Shown here piece after piece: positions 50,372 to 58,218 of a stretch of DNA of 64,000 bases (its first letter is position 1; each line of letters opens with the position of its first letter). This DNA is from Rhodothermales bacterium (lineage in GTDB: Bacteria; Bacteroidota; Rhodothermia; Rhodothermales; JAHQVL01). The notes beneath the pieces are model-generated. The model searched no databases and was not told the origin of the DNA. It worked only from the letters and a program-made list of their open reading frames with translations. Position numbers and translations under genes: made by a program. The stretch spans positions 1-64,000 of the forward strand of contig JAWKNW010000005.1 in the NCBI GenBank assembly GCA_041391505.1. The letters are read 5' to 3'.

Positions 50372-51877
50372 TTAAGAACGCGGGGCGGGCTCGGCCTCGT
50401 ACGGGGCGGGCAGGTAGTGACGCAGGACGTGCGCCGGCGCCGGCGCGGTGGCGAGGCTCACGCCGATCAGCACGATGAGGTTGGCCGCCAGGCCGTACAC
50501 GCCTTCGTGAAGCGGGACGGGACGCCACGCCGGCGCGACCAGGAATACCGTGTTGACGGTCAGGCCGGCGATTAACCCCCACACGGCACCCTGTCCGGTG
50601 GCGCGCGGCCAGTAAAATGCGGCGAAAATCAGCGGGAAGATCTGGGCCACGCCGCCGTAGGAGCCCACGAGGAGTTGGACGATCTCGATGTCGGACGCGA
50701 CCGCGAAATAGTAGGCGACGACCCCGATGACCACGATCAGCGCGCGGATCCAGGCGCGCTCCCGGTGGTCGGACATTGGCGACCGGAGCCACGGCCGGAC
50801 GCCGTCGCGAATGGCGATCGACGCGGCGGCATGGAGGATGGCGTCACCGGTGGACATCGATGCCGCCAGGGTGCCGGCGCAAACCAGCCCCACGATCACG
50901 CCGCTCAGGCCGATGGAATCCTGCATCAGGATATGCGGCAGGATCGTGTCCGAGGGGGAGACGCCCGGGAACGCCAGGATGCCGGCGAACCCGATGAGGA
51001 GGATCGGGACGAGGAAGAGCTGGAACGTTGGATACAGCACGACCGTCAGCCGCAGCGACTTCGTGCTCCGCGCGGCATAACTCTTCATAAACAGGTGCGG
51101 CCACATCGAGAGGCCGAGGGCGGACACCGCGACGAACGAGCTGAACCCCCACCAGTCCCAGGGCTGGCCGGCTCCCGTGAGGCCCGGCGCCGTCAGCATG
51201 CCTTCATAGCCAGCGTCGATCAGCTTCTCGAACATCGGTCCGACGCCGCCGTGCAGGACGGTGGGGAGGTAGAGCCCCAGGAACCACGCGATCCCCATCA
51301 TAAACACCCCCTGGAACGCGTTCGTCCACCCCACGCCCATCACGCCGCTACGGAATACGTAGACGATGACGATGCCGTACGTCACGAGCGCCCCCAGCCA
51401 TTCCGGTATTCGCCCCTCGGACAGGGTAGCGAGGATGTAACTCGCTCCCTTCATCTGGAGCGTGAGGTAAGGGATGAACACGACGACGCTGAGCAGCGCG
51501 AGCAGCGCCGACAGCACCCGGCTCCCGAACCGGTGGCTGAGCAGTTCCGCCTGCGTCACGAAGCCGAGTTCGATGCCGAGCCGGCGCGTCTTCGGCCCGA
51601 AGAAGTACAGCGGTACGAGCCCCACAACCCCGTAGGCGATGATATAAAAGGCGGCCGCGCCCCGCGAATAGGCCCACCCGGGTCCGCCCAGAAAGGCAAA
51701 GGCGGAAAAGACGGAGGCCCCCAGGACGAAGTAGAGCACGAGCACGTTCATCGACCGGTCGCCGGCGACGAAGCCGGCCACGCTGTCGCTCGCCGAGCGG
51801 CCCGACCAGAGCCCGGTAACCAGCGTGACGATCAGGTACAACGCGCAGACGACCAGTGCAATCAGCCAGTTTTCCAC
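50372..51877 (-). CDS. Sodium:solute symporter family protein
   Basis: SSS-family (SLC5-like) transporter with about 13 transmembrane helices in 501 aa. Typical features are WSGRSASDSVAGFVAGDRSMN near the start, GASVFSAFAFLGGPGWAYSRG in helix 2, and TGDAILHAAASIAIRD in helix 9, the Na+-site region (TLAASMSTGDA). Substrate cannot be read; organic acids or sugars are common. A small membrane protein gene lies 12 bp upstream on the same strand, the arrangement seen for SSS transporters with a DUF3311-like partner. Confidence 0.92.
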   Translation of the reverse strand: MENWLIALVVCALYLIVTLVTGLWSGRSASDSVAGFVAGDRSMNVLVLYFVLGASVFSAFAFLGGPGWAYSRGAAAFYIIAYGVVGLVPLYFFGPKTRRLGIELGFVTQAELLSHRFGSRVLSALLALLSVVVFIPYLTLQMKGASYILATLSEGRIPEWLGALVTYGIVIVYVFRSGVMGVGWTNAFQGVFMMGIAWFLGLYLPTVLHGGVGPMFEKLIDAGYEGMLTAPGLTGAGQPWDWWGFSSFVAVSALGLSMWPHLFMKSYAARSTKSLRLTVVLYPTFQLFLVPILLIGFAGILAFPGVSPSDTILPHILMQDSIGLSGVIVGLVCAGTLAASMSTGDAILHAAASIAIRDGVRPWLRSPMSDHRERAWIRALIVVIGVVAYYFAVASDIEIVQLLVGSYGGVAQIFPLIFAAFYWPRATGQGAVWGLIAGLTVNTVFLVAPAWRPVPLHEGVYGLAANLIVLIGVSLATAPAPAHVLRHYLPAPYEAEPAPRS

Positions 51878-51889
51878 GGATGCGCCCGG

Positions 51890-52147
51890 TTATGCCGCGT
51901 CGGAACGATACAGGGCGATGAGGGCGACAAACTGGATCCCCAGCCACCCGACCAGCCATGCCAGCGATAGCGGCAGACCGAGAAGGAGCGGCGTCGCGCC
52001 GGAGAAAAGCGGATAAACGGGCCAGATCATCGCGGCGCTGCAGAGCAGGAACACCGCGGCGAAGAGGAGGCGGGGCCGACGCCGGGATCCGGGCATGCCG
52101 GCGGGGAAAAAATGCAGGCCGCGGGGAGGTGGGGGCATCTCGGGCAT
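51890..52147 (-). CDS. Small two-helix membrane protein, DUF3311-like symporter partner
   Basis: 85-residue protein with a polar start (MPEMPPPPRGLHFFPAG) and two transmembrane helices (LLFAAVFLLCSAAMIWPVYPLF; LSLAWLVGWLGIQFVALIALYR). The P-lfglPl-W layout resembles DUF3311 subunits encoded with sodium:solute symporters. ATG 52147 is used; an ATG at 52213 is in frame. It precedes the symporter gene by 12 bp, so the two are one operon. Confidence 0.7.
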   Translation of the reverse strand: MPEMPPPPRGLHFFPAGMPGSRRRPRLLFAAVFLLCSAAMIWPVYPLFSGATPLLLGLPLSLAWLVGWLGIQFVALIALYRSDAA

Positions 52148-52226
52148 GTCGGAGCGGGTATGGTTCGGATCTTGCCGCTTCTGGGGCGTTGTACTCGATG
52201 CCCAAGATAGCATAATCCGTCTCCCG

Positions 52227-52628
52227 ATGAAATCGAACCTGCGCCCCTTTGCGCTCGCGGCCCTGCTCGCCGCGGGGCTTTTCGCCGGCTGCTCGGCCGT
52301 CCGCCCGGATCCCGGCGCGCCGCCCGAGGAGGACCGGCCCGTCGTCGTCCAGGGCTACCGCATCCAGGTGGCTACCGCCCGCGACAAGGGCGAAGCCGAC
52401 CGGCATGCGGACCGGCTGCTGGCGTGGTGGAACGAGCGCTCGGAGGCCGAACGCGCCGCCTTCCGCGCCGGAAAAGAGCTCGCGGTGGACGTGAACTGGA
52501 TCCAGCCGTATTATCGCGTGCGCGCCGGCCACTTTGAAGACGCCGATTCCGCGCAGCCGCTGCTGGATGCCCTGAAGGAACGTTTTCCATCCGCGTTCCT
52601 GGTCCCGGAATCCTATACGACCCGGTAG
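52227..52628 (+). CDS. SPOR-domain lipoprotein
   Basis: 133-residue lipoprotein with lipobox LFAGC (Cys22) and a C-terminal SPOR-like fold (VQGYRIQVATARDKGEADRHADRL, PYYRVRAGHFEDADSAQPLLDALKERFP). SPOR domains bind glycan strands stripped of peptide stems at septa; here the usual two-repeat pattern is present but some core residues vary. ATG 52227 opens the signal peptide. Stands alone and is followed by a strong hairpin. Confidence 0.82.
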   Translation: MKSNLRPFALAALLAAGLFAGCSAVRPDPGAPPEEDRPVVVQGYRIQVATARDKGEADRHADRLLAWWNERSEAERAAFRAGKELAVDVNWIQPYYRVRAGHFEDADSAQPLLDALKERFPSAFLVPESYTTR

Positions 52629-52634
52629 GCGAGT

Positions 52635-52662
52635 ACACCATGATGCGCAGGCATCATGGTGT
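52635..52662 (+). terminator. Perfect 12-bp hairpin after the SPOR lipoprotein gene
   Basis: ACACCATGATGC (52635-52646) pairs exactly with GCATCATGGTGT (52651-52662) around GCAG, starting 7 bp after the stop codon. Only a weak TTT run follows, so a terminator role is likely but not certain. Confidence 0.6.
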
Positions 52663-52667
52663 CGTTT

Positions 52668-52737
52668 CACGTTCCAGGTTTACGGGTCAAGGAAATACAG
52701 TCCAGCGCCTTGAACCTGCACCCTGCACCCTGTAACC
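52668..52737. repeat. Opposed heptamer-repeat arms before the CYTH gene
   Basis: Left: CACGTTC, CAGGTTT, ACGGGTC, AAGGAAA (52668-52695). Right: TTGAACC, TGCACCC, TGCACCC, TGTAACC (52710-52737). A more degenerate example of the arrays at 45.8 and 48.1 kb, ending 4 bp before the next start codon. Confidence 0.55.
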
Positions 52738-52741
52738 CCTC

Positions 52742-53281
52742 ATGAATATCCTGAACATCGAGATCAAGGCGCGCTGCGCGGATCACGCCCCGATACGGGC
52801 ATATCTCGAGTCGGCCGGAGCGCACTACGCCGGTCTGGATCGGCAGATCGACACCTACTTTCGGGTGCCCGAGGGGCGCCTCAAGCTTCGCCAGGGCAAC
52901 GTCGAGCAGGCGCTCATTTTCTACCGCCGGCCCGATCAGGCCGGTCCCAAACGATCCGACGTAGTGCTGCATCCCGCCGATGCCGCTACCTCCGAGAGCC
53001 TGCGTCACACGCTGACCGCGGCGCTCGGGGTGCTCGTCGTGGTGGACAAGCGCCGGCATATCTTCTTTATCGACAACGTCAAGTTTCATCTCGACGCCGT
53101 GGAAGGCCTCGGGTCGTTCGTCGAGATCGAGGCGATCGATCGGGACGGCTCGATCGGCGTGGATCGCCTTCGCGCGGCCTGCGAGACCTACATGGAAGCC
53201 TTTGCGATCGCGCCGGAAGACCTGGTCGAGGTCTCTTATAGCGATCTGATGCTCGGGCAATCACCCTCCGCCCCTCAATAG
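52742..53281 (+). CDS. CYTH-domain protein (class IV adenylate cyclase-like)
   Basis: 179-residue CYTH/triphosphate-tunnel fold protein of the CyaB-like group. The start MNILNIEIKARC carries a reduced form of the ExExK motif (Glu7-x-Lys9, first Glu replaced by Asn). DTYFRVPEGRLKLRQG, LIFYRRPDQAGPKRSD, and VVDKRRHIFFIDNVKFHLDAVEGLGSFVEIEAI follow the family closely. Known activities include adenylate cyclase and (thiamine or tripoly)phosphate hydrolysis; which applies here is open. Its stop overlaps the convergent M23 gene by 7 bp. Confidence 0.87.
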   Translation: MNILNIEIKARCADHAPIRAYLESAGAHYAGLDRQIDTYFRVPEGRLKLRQGNVEQALIFYRRPDQAGPKRSDVVLHPADAATSESLRHTLTAALGVLVVVDKRRHIFFIDNVKFHLDAVEGLGSFVEIEAIDRDGSIGVDRLRAACETYMEAFAIAPEDLVEVSYSDLMLGQSPSAPQ

Positions 53282-53910
53282 GCGCGGGCGGTATATTCGT
53301 AGCCGGAGGCCAGGCTCCTCGGGTTGGGCGCTGTGTTGCTGAACGTCGTCGGGGTCGATTCGTAGGGCCATTTCCAGTCGTCGACGGCGACCACGAAGTG
53401 CAGGTGCGGGTAGCCGGCCAGCCCCGTCGCCCCGCTCAGGCCGATGGAGTCGCCCGGCGCCACCGTTTCGCCCACCTCCACGAGCGCGCCGTCGCGGGTG
53501 AGGTGCATGTATTCGGCGTAGGTGCCGTCGCCGTGCGACACCACGACGAGGTTGTTCGGGTCGTTGCCGTCATACCCGCTCTCCACGACATGGACGACGG
53601 TGCCGGCGCGCGACGCCGTGATCAGGGTGCCGATGGGCATGTTGAAGTCGATCGCGTATTCGTCCGGCAACCCCTCGCTGTGGTAGGATCCGCTGCAATG
53701 GCTGAGATCCACGAGGTACGTCCGGCCCACCGGGTAGGGCAGCACATAGTCTGAGGTCTCCCAGTCCTCATAGACGCCTCCCGGGCAGGCGCGGGCGATC
53801 GGGCCTTCTTCCGGATCGCGGGGCCGGTCCGGGGCGCCATACGTAGAGCAGGCGGCGGCGAGCAGGGAGAACAGGCCGAGCCAGGCGGCCAGGCGATGCA
53901 GAAGCAGCAT
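53275..53910 (-). CDS. M23-family metallopeptidase lipoprotein
   Basis: 211-residue LytM/M23-like lipoprotein (lipobox LAAAC, Cys21). Zinc-site motifs: YHSEGLPDEYAIDFNMP (His and Asp of the H-x(n)-D pair), YAEYMHL, and PHLHFVV (H-x-H). All expected ligands seem present, so it may be an active peptidoglycan endopeptidase, though the short form without coiled coil is also used as a cell-wall-binding module. ATG 53910 gives the lipoprotein signal; the longer frame is not needed. Confidence 0.87.
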   Translation of the reverse strand: MLLLHRLAAWLGLFSLLAAACSTYGAPDRPRDPEEGPIARACPGGVYEDWETSDYVLPYPVGRTYLVDLSHCSGSYHSEGLPDEYAIDFNMPIGTLITASRAGTVVHVVESGYDGNDPNNLVVVSHGDGTYAEYMHLTRDGALVEVGETVAPGDSIGLSGATGLAGYPHLHFVVAVDDWKWPYESTPTTFSNTAPNPRSLASGYEYTARAY

Positions 53911-54039
53911 GTCGGTTGCGGGTTTTTGTGATGGAGGACACGAGCGAGGCGGCCCGATGATAGGAGCCTCCCCGTGCCGCGTCGTCCCGCAACGCAAAGT
54001 GGGACGCATTTTCCGGAAGAAAGAGCGGCTCGGCGCCGG

Positions 54040-55125
54040 CTACGACCGCTCCGTCTGCCCGAGCGCCCGGTTCCGATAGGCAGTCGGCGTCATGCCGGTC
54101 TCTTTGCTGAACGCCCGATGGAAGGCGGATTTGGAATTGAAGCCGGCCGCGTAGAGGATCTCGAGCACCGTGAGATCCTGCTGGTCGGGATTTTCGAGCA
54201 TGCGGCGTGCCTCGGCGACGCGATGGGTGTTGATGACGTCGAAGAAGCCGCCTCCGAGTGCCGCGTTGAGCGCCTGGGACGTATGCCGCGCCGGCACGCC
54301 GAGCGCCCGCGAGAGGTCGTCGACGGACAGCTCCGGGTTGAGGAAGGGTTTCTCGTCGGCCAGGTAGCGCTTGATGCGGTCACCCAGCACGGCCAGCTCG
54401 GCGGGTGACAGGCTGGTTTCCACGCTGCGCCCCGGCTGCCGCGCGATGCCAGGGTGTTCGCGGAGGGCGACCCAGGTCGCGTACCCGCAAAAGACGAGCA
54501 GGCAGGAGATGGACAGGAATTCCATCGCTGGCGCCACGCCCGCCGGCACCGCTGCAATGAGGCCGGCCGCGCTGCTGGCGGCGCTGAACAGCCAGTGCAG
54601 GCCAAACAGGACCAGACCGAACCGGAGCCAGAATCGATGCGCGTTGGAGGGGACGCGCTCGAGGCGATGCCAGGCCAGCGCGTAATACACGGCGAACGCG
54701 CCGTTGAGGATCAGGAGCCGGGCGTAGGGGAGCAGGGCGTCGCCGGCATACCCCGCCGAGGCGGCGAACCGGATCAGGCCGGCGCCCGCCACCCACAGGA
54801 TGGGCATCAGAGCGTCGGTCCATCGAAACCAGGGATGCAGGCCGGGCCGGCCTGCCGCATCCACATAGCGATAGAGCAGCGGCGGGAGCAGGAAAAAGAG
54901 CGCCTGGACAGGCAGGCCGAGCGCTGCGGACACCGCGCGCGGGGCCCACCCGAACGCGTGCGCCGTCGCCCAGATCACGAGCAGGGTGTTGATGAGGAGG
55001 ATGGCGAACAAGGCTCTGTTCTCCGACTGGGCCCGGAGGGGCTTCGCCGCGAGCGCGAGGGTCATCACGACGAGCAGCGCCGTGGTGCCGGCATAAAGCA
55101 ACAGGAAGGGAAGTGGTGTGGGCAT
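54040..55125 (-). CDS. Membrane-bound AraC-family transcription regulator
   Basis: 361-residue protein with seven or eight N-terminal transmembrane helices (for example FLLLYAGTTALLVVMTLALA; LFAILLINTLLVIWATAHAF; ALFFLLPPLLYRYV) and a C-terminal AraC/HTH_18 domain. The HTH domain includes LSVDDLSRALGVPARHTSQALN and LTVLEILYAAGFNSKSAFHRAFSKETGMTPTAYR. Integral-membrane AraC proteins of this form are common in Bacteroidota, and their signals are mostly unknown. No target gene is obvious; the nearest minus-strand gene downstream is the M23 lipoprotein 129 bp on. Confidence 0.9.
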   Translation of the reverse strand: MPTPLPFLLLYAGTTALLVVMTLALAAKPLRAQSENRALFAILLINTLLVIWATAHAFGWAPRAVSAALGLPVQALFFLLPPLLYRYVDAAGRPGLHPWFRWTDALMPILWVAGAGLIRFAASAGYAGDALLPYARLLILNGAFAVYYALAWHRLERVPSNAHRFWLRFGLVLFGLHWLFSAASSAAGLIAAVPAGVAPAMEFLSISCLLVFCGYATWVALREHPGIARQPGRSVETSLSPAELAVLGDRIKRYLADEKPFLNPELSVDDLSRALGVPARHTSQALNAALGGGFFDVINTHRVAEARRMLENPDQQDLTVLEILYAAGFNSKSAFHRAFSKETGMTPTAYRNRALGQTERS

Positions 55126-55250
55126 GGTTACAGCGCGTTTCGGCTGGATTCAGGGACGGGAGGTCCGGAAGCATGCCGCTCGTCTGGCACAGCGTTGCAC
55201 CCGCGCGCAGGGCGGGGCGTTCCGGAGAAAGGTACGATGCGCCAAAAGCA

Positions 55251-55285
55251 AAAGCGTCCCGGCGTAGACCCCGCCGGGACGCTTT
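55251..55285 (-). terminator. Rho-independent terminator, strongest on the minus strand
   Basis: AAAGCGTCCCGGCG (55251-55264) pairs perfectly with CGCCGGGACGCTTT (55272-55285), a 14-bp stem. Read on the minus strand it ends in TTTTGCTTTT, a good U-tract, and it lies 25 bp after the stop of the small membrane protein. The plus strand gives a weaker CTTTC tail. Confidence 0.85.
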
Positions 55286-55310
55286 CTTTCCTATCGTGCA
55301 GGCGTTGCGC

Positions 55311-55481
55311 CTACATCGTCCAGAGTTCGTACACGAGCGCTATGATGCCGAAACCGCAACTCCCGATAAAAAAGTAGAAGAGGATCCGCGTCCAGCGCTC
55401 CGTCGCGGTCAAGGCCGGCTCGGTCCTGGGATCCTGGGTGGCGGTTTTGTTTACGTTCGGGCTACTCGCATGGGTTTTCAT
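55311..55481 (-). CDS. Small single-pass membrane protein
   Basis: 56-residue product with a polar Thr/Asn/Pro-rich N-terminus (MKTHASSPNVNKTATQDP) and a C-terminal transmembrane helix (RILFYFFIGSCGFGIIALVYELW). No family recognised. An in-frame ATG four codons upstream (55493) is possible. The strong terminator right after it supports a real, separately transcribed gene. Confidence 0.6.
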   Translation of the reverse strand: MKTHASSPNVNKTATQDPRTEPALTATERWTRILFYFFIGSCGFGIIALVYELWTM

Positions 55482-55722
55482 CGATGGGTGCATCCGACAC
55501 GTTGGTCTGGATACGGTTGGTTGGGGATCAGGAACGCTGTAACAATGCCGATCGAAAAACTTGGTTGCTGACGCGAGAACCCATTTTTTTATGTCTCATT
55601 TCGGGATGCCGGGCGTCGGAATGGGCGCTGATCGGACGCCGGGTGTGTGGCATACGATTTGTCGACCTTCGGACATCGCTCGGAGAAGCCCCCCGTTGCT
55701 TGTCCCACGAAAGCCTTTTTTA

Positions 55723-58218
55723 ATGAAGCCTATCAACGCAGTACAAAGAGTCCGTACGGACCGCTGGCGGGTTGCCGCGGTGCTCGTGCTGGGCCTGGGG
55801 GTCTGGTCCTTCTTCGGGTGCCGCGGCGAAGCCCAGATCGCCGGCGACATACCGGCATCCCGCTTTCCGTCGCAGGGCTGGAGCCCCGTCGTGTGGCAGG
55901 ATCCCGGGGGGTGGACTACGATCGACGTCACGACGCGGGGCATCACGCCGGCTGTCGCGGACGTGGCCCCGCTGCTGCAGGACCTGGCGAACAACGCCGG
56001 CGTCCCGACCATCCTCTACTTCCCGCCCGGCACCTACACCTTCCAGAGCCAGGTGGACATCAAAGAGGACAACATCATCCTCCGGGGCGCCGGTTCGGAC
56101 GCGACGCGCCTCGTGATCGACGGCTCCGGCTCCCACGAAATCCGGTTTATCGGATGGCAGGAAGATCCGATCGCCATCACGGCCAGCGTGCCCGTGGACG
56201 GGACGACCATCACCCTGGCGAATGCCGCGTCGCTGGCCGCCGGCGACCTGATCGAAGTCAGCCAGGACCTGGCCGACTGGGAGGCCGACTGGGGCAAGCG
56301 CTCGTGGGGGCAGATCGTCCAGGTCACCGCCGTGTCGGGCAATACGGTCACGGTGGATATGCCGCTTTCGCTCGGGATCAGCACGCAGTACAATCCCTCG
56401 GTTATGAAGATGCACCCGGTGCGTAACGTCGGGGTGGAGGAACTGGCCGTCGAGCGGAAAGCGTACGGCGAATCGAATAATCTGGAGTTCCGGAGCGTGT
56501 TCAACGGCTTTGTCCGCAACGTCGAGTCGTACAACGCGATCAAGTTTCACGTGCAGATTTACCGCTGCCGGGACTTCGTCGTCGAGGGCAACTACATCCA
56601 CGACGCGCAGAATTACGGCACGGGAGGGCATGGGTACGGCGTCGATCTGGAGCAGCTATCCACACGCATCCAGGTGACGAACAACATCTTCGAGAACCTC
56701 CGCCATTACATTCTCGCGCAAACGGGCGTCAACCATTCGATCATCAGCTACAACTACAACGTCGATCTGGTGGAACTGGTGGATATCAGCCTCCACGGGC
56801 ATTTTCCGAACCACAATCTCTACGAGGGCAACCTGTTCTGGTGGAGCGGCATTGCCGATTTCTGGGGCCAGGTCGGGCCCGAGAACACCTTCTTCCGGAA
56901 CCGGATCCAGGGCAAGACGAGCGGCGGTCCCGGCATGTCGATCTACGATGTCTCCAACCGGCAAAACGTGATCGCCAACCACTTCCTGCGGGGATCGCGT
57001 ATCGAAAAAGACGGCGCCATCGAGGATACGTACGAGGAAGGCAACGTGATCGACGGGAATCCGGTCTGGAACACCCTGTCGTCCGGCGCGACGCTGCCGG
57101 CTTCGCTGTACCTCACCTCGCCGCCCGACTTCTGGCCGGCGAACCTGCCCTGGCCGGCGTTCGGCCCCGACGTGTCGGGGTCGGACCTCAACGACATCCC
57201 CGCGAAGATGCGGTATGAAGGCACGCTGGGTGGCGGCGGGGGCGACCCCGTCAACGAGCGGCCCTCGGTGACCATCACCAGCCCGTCCAGCGGCACGAAC
57301 TTCATGCTCGGCAGCGCCATCGTCATCGAGGCCGAGGCCGGCGACGCCGACGGCATCGTGCAGGGCGTCTCGTTCTGGATCGACGGCGTCGAGGTGGTCG
57401 ACGATATCATACCCCCCTTCGCCTACACCTGGCCGGATGTGCCGGAAGGGGCCTACGTGATCACCGCCGTCGCCCGCGACAACGCCGGCGCCTCCACGGT
57501 TTCGGCCGAGGTGTTCGTGTCGGTGTCGGCGGAGGAGCCGCGCGAGGTGTTTGTCTCGGAAGTGACCGCCAGCGCCTTCCGCGAGGCGGCCGTCCCGCAG
57601 AATACCCTCGACGGCGACCTCGGCACCCGCTGGTCCGCGACGGGCGATGGCGTGTGGATCCAGTACACCCTGTCCGACGAGGCGACGCTATCCAGCGTCG
57701 GCATCGCCTGGCACAAGGGCGATACCCGCCAGGCGACGTTTGATCTGCTGGCGTCGATCGACGGGCAGAACTGGACGCCGCTGGTCGAGGGCGTCGTCAG
57801 CAGCGGACTCCGGAAAACCCTCGAATACTACGACGTCCAGGACATTCTGACGCGCCACGTGCGCATCGTGGGGCATGGGACGACGGTGAACGACGCGACC
57901 AGCATCACCGAAACGTCGCTCAGCCTCGATTCGCTCGCTCCCTTCATCGCCGGCGATGCCTCGGGCAACGGGTCGGTCTCCGCCCAGGACGCGGCGCTCG
58001 TGCTGGCCCACGCGGTCGGCATTGCGCTGCTTCCGGCGGACGCGTCGTCGGCCGCCGATGTGTCGGGCAACGGGGATCTCTCGGCGCTCGACGCGTCGCT
58101 GATCCTCAAGTTCGTCACCGGGCTCATCACCTGTTTCCCGTCGCAGGGCAACTGCGAGACGGTGTCCTCGCTGCCGTCACCCCTCCAGCTTCCAGGGCGC
58201 GCGATACGGACGCGATAG
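55723..58218 (+). CDS. Exported beta-helix protein with Ig-like, F5/8C-like and dockerin-like modules
   Basis: 831-residue modular protein, probably polysaccharide active. ATG 55723 opens a signal peptide (VAAVLVLGLGVWSFFGC). Residues about 45-480 form a right-handed parallel beta-helix of the pectate-lyase/glycosidase type (PTILYFPPGTYTFQSQVDI, NIILRGAGSDATRLVIDG, repeated N-x-I/F-E-G-N turns). Residues about 505-605 are a bacterial Ig-like domain (RPSVTITSPSSGTNF). About 610-740 is an F5/8-type-C/discoidin-like domain (PQNTLDGDLGTRWSATGDG). The end has two dockerin-I-like calcium repeats (GDASGNGSVSAQDAALVL; ADVSGNGDLSALDASLIL). No T9SS sorting domain. The catalytic residues are not certain, so lyase activity is inferred. 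Its 3' end overlaps the convergent oxidoreductase gene by 42 bp. Confidence 0.85.
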   Translation: MKPINAVQRVRTDRWRVAAVLVLGLGVWSFFGCRGEAQIAGDIPASRFPSQGWSPVVWQDPGGWTTIDVTTRGITPAVADVAPLLQDLANNAGVPTILYFPPGTYTFQSQVDIKEDNIILRGAGSDATRLVIDGSGSHEIRFIGWQEDPIAITASVPVDGTTITLANAASLAAGDLIEVSQDLADWEADWGKRSWGQIVQVTAVSGNTVTVDMPLSLGISTQYNPSVMKMHPVRNVGVEELAVERKAYGESNNLEFRSVFNGFVRNVESYNAIKFHVQIYRCRDFVVEGNYIHDAQNYGTGGHGYGVDLEQLSTRIQVTNNIFENLRHYILAQTGVNHSIISYNYNVDLVELVDISLHGHFPNHNLYEGNLFWWSGIADFWGQVGPENTFFRNRIQGKTSGGPGMSIYDVSNRQNVIANHFLRGSRIEKDGAIEDTYEEGNVIDGNPVWNTLSSGATLPASLYLTSPPDFWPANLPWPAFGPDVSGSDLNDIPAKMRYEGTLGGGGGDPVNERPSVTITSPSSGTNFMLGSAIVIEAEAGDADGIVQGVSFWIDGVEVVDDIIPPFAYTWPDVPEGAYVITAVARDNAGASTVSAEVFVSVSAEEPREVFVSEVTASAFREAAVPQNTLDGDLGTRWSATGDGVWIQYTLSDEATLSSVGIAWHKGDTRQATFDLLASIDGQNWTPLVEGVVSSGLRKTLEYYDVQDILTRHVRIVGHGTTVNDATSITETSLSLDSLAPFIAGDASGNGSVSAQDAALVLAHAVGIALLPADASSAADVSGNGDLSALDASLILKFVTGLITCFPSQGNCETVSSLPSPLQLPGRAIRTR

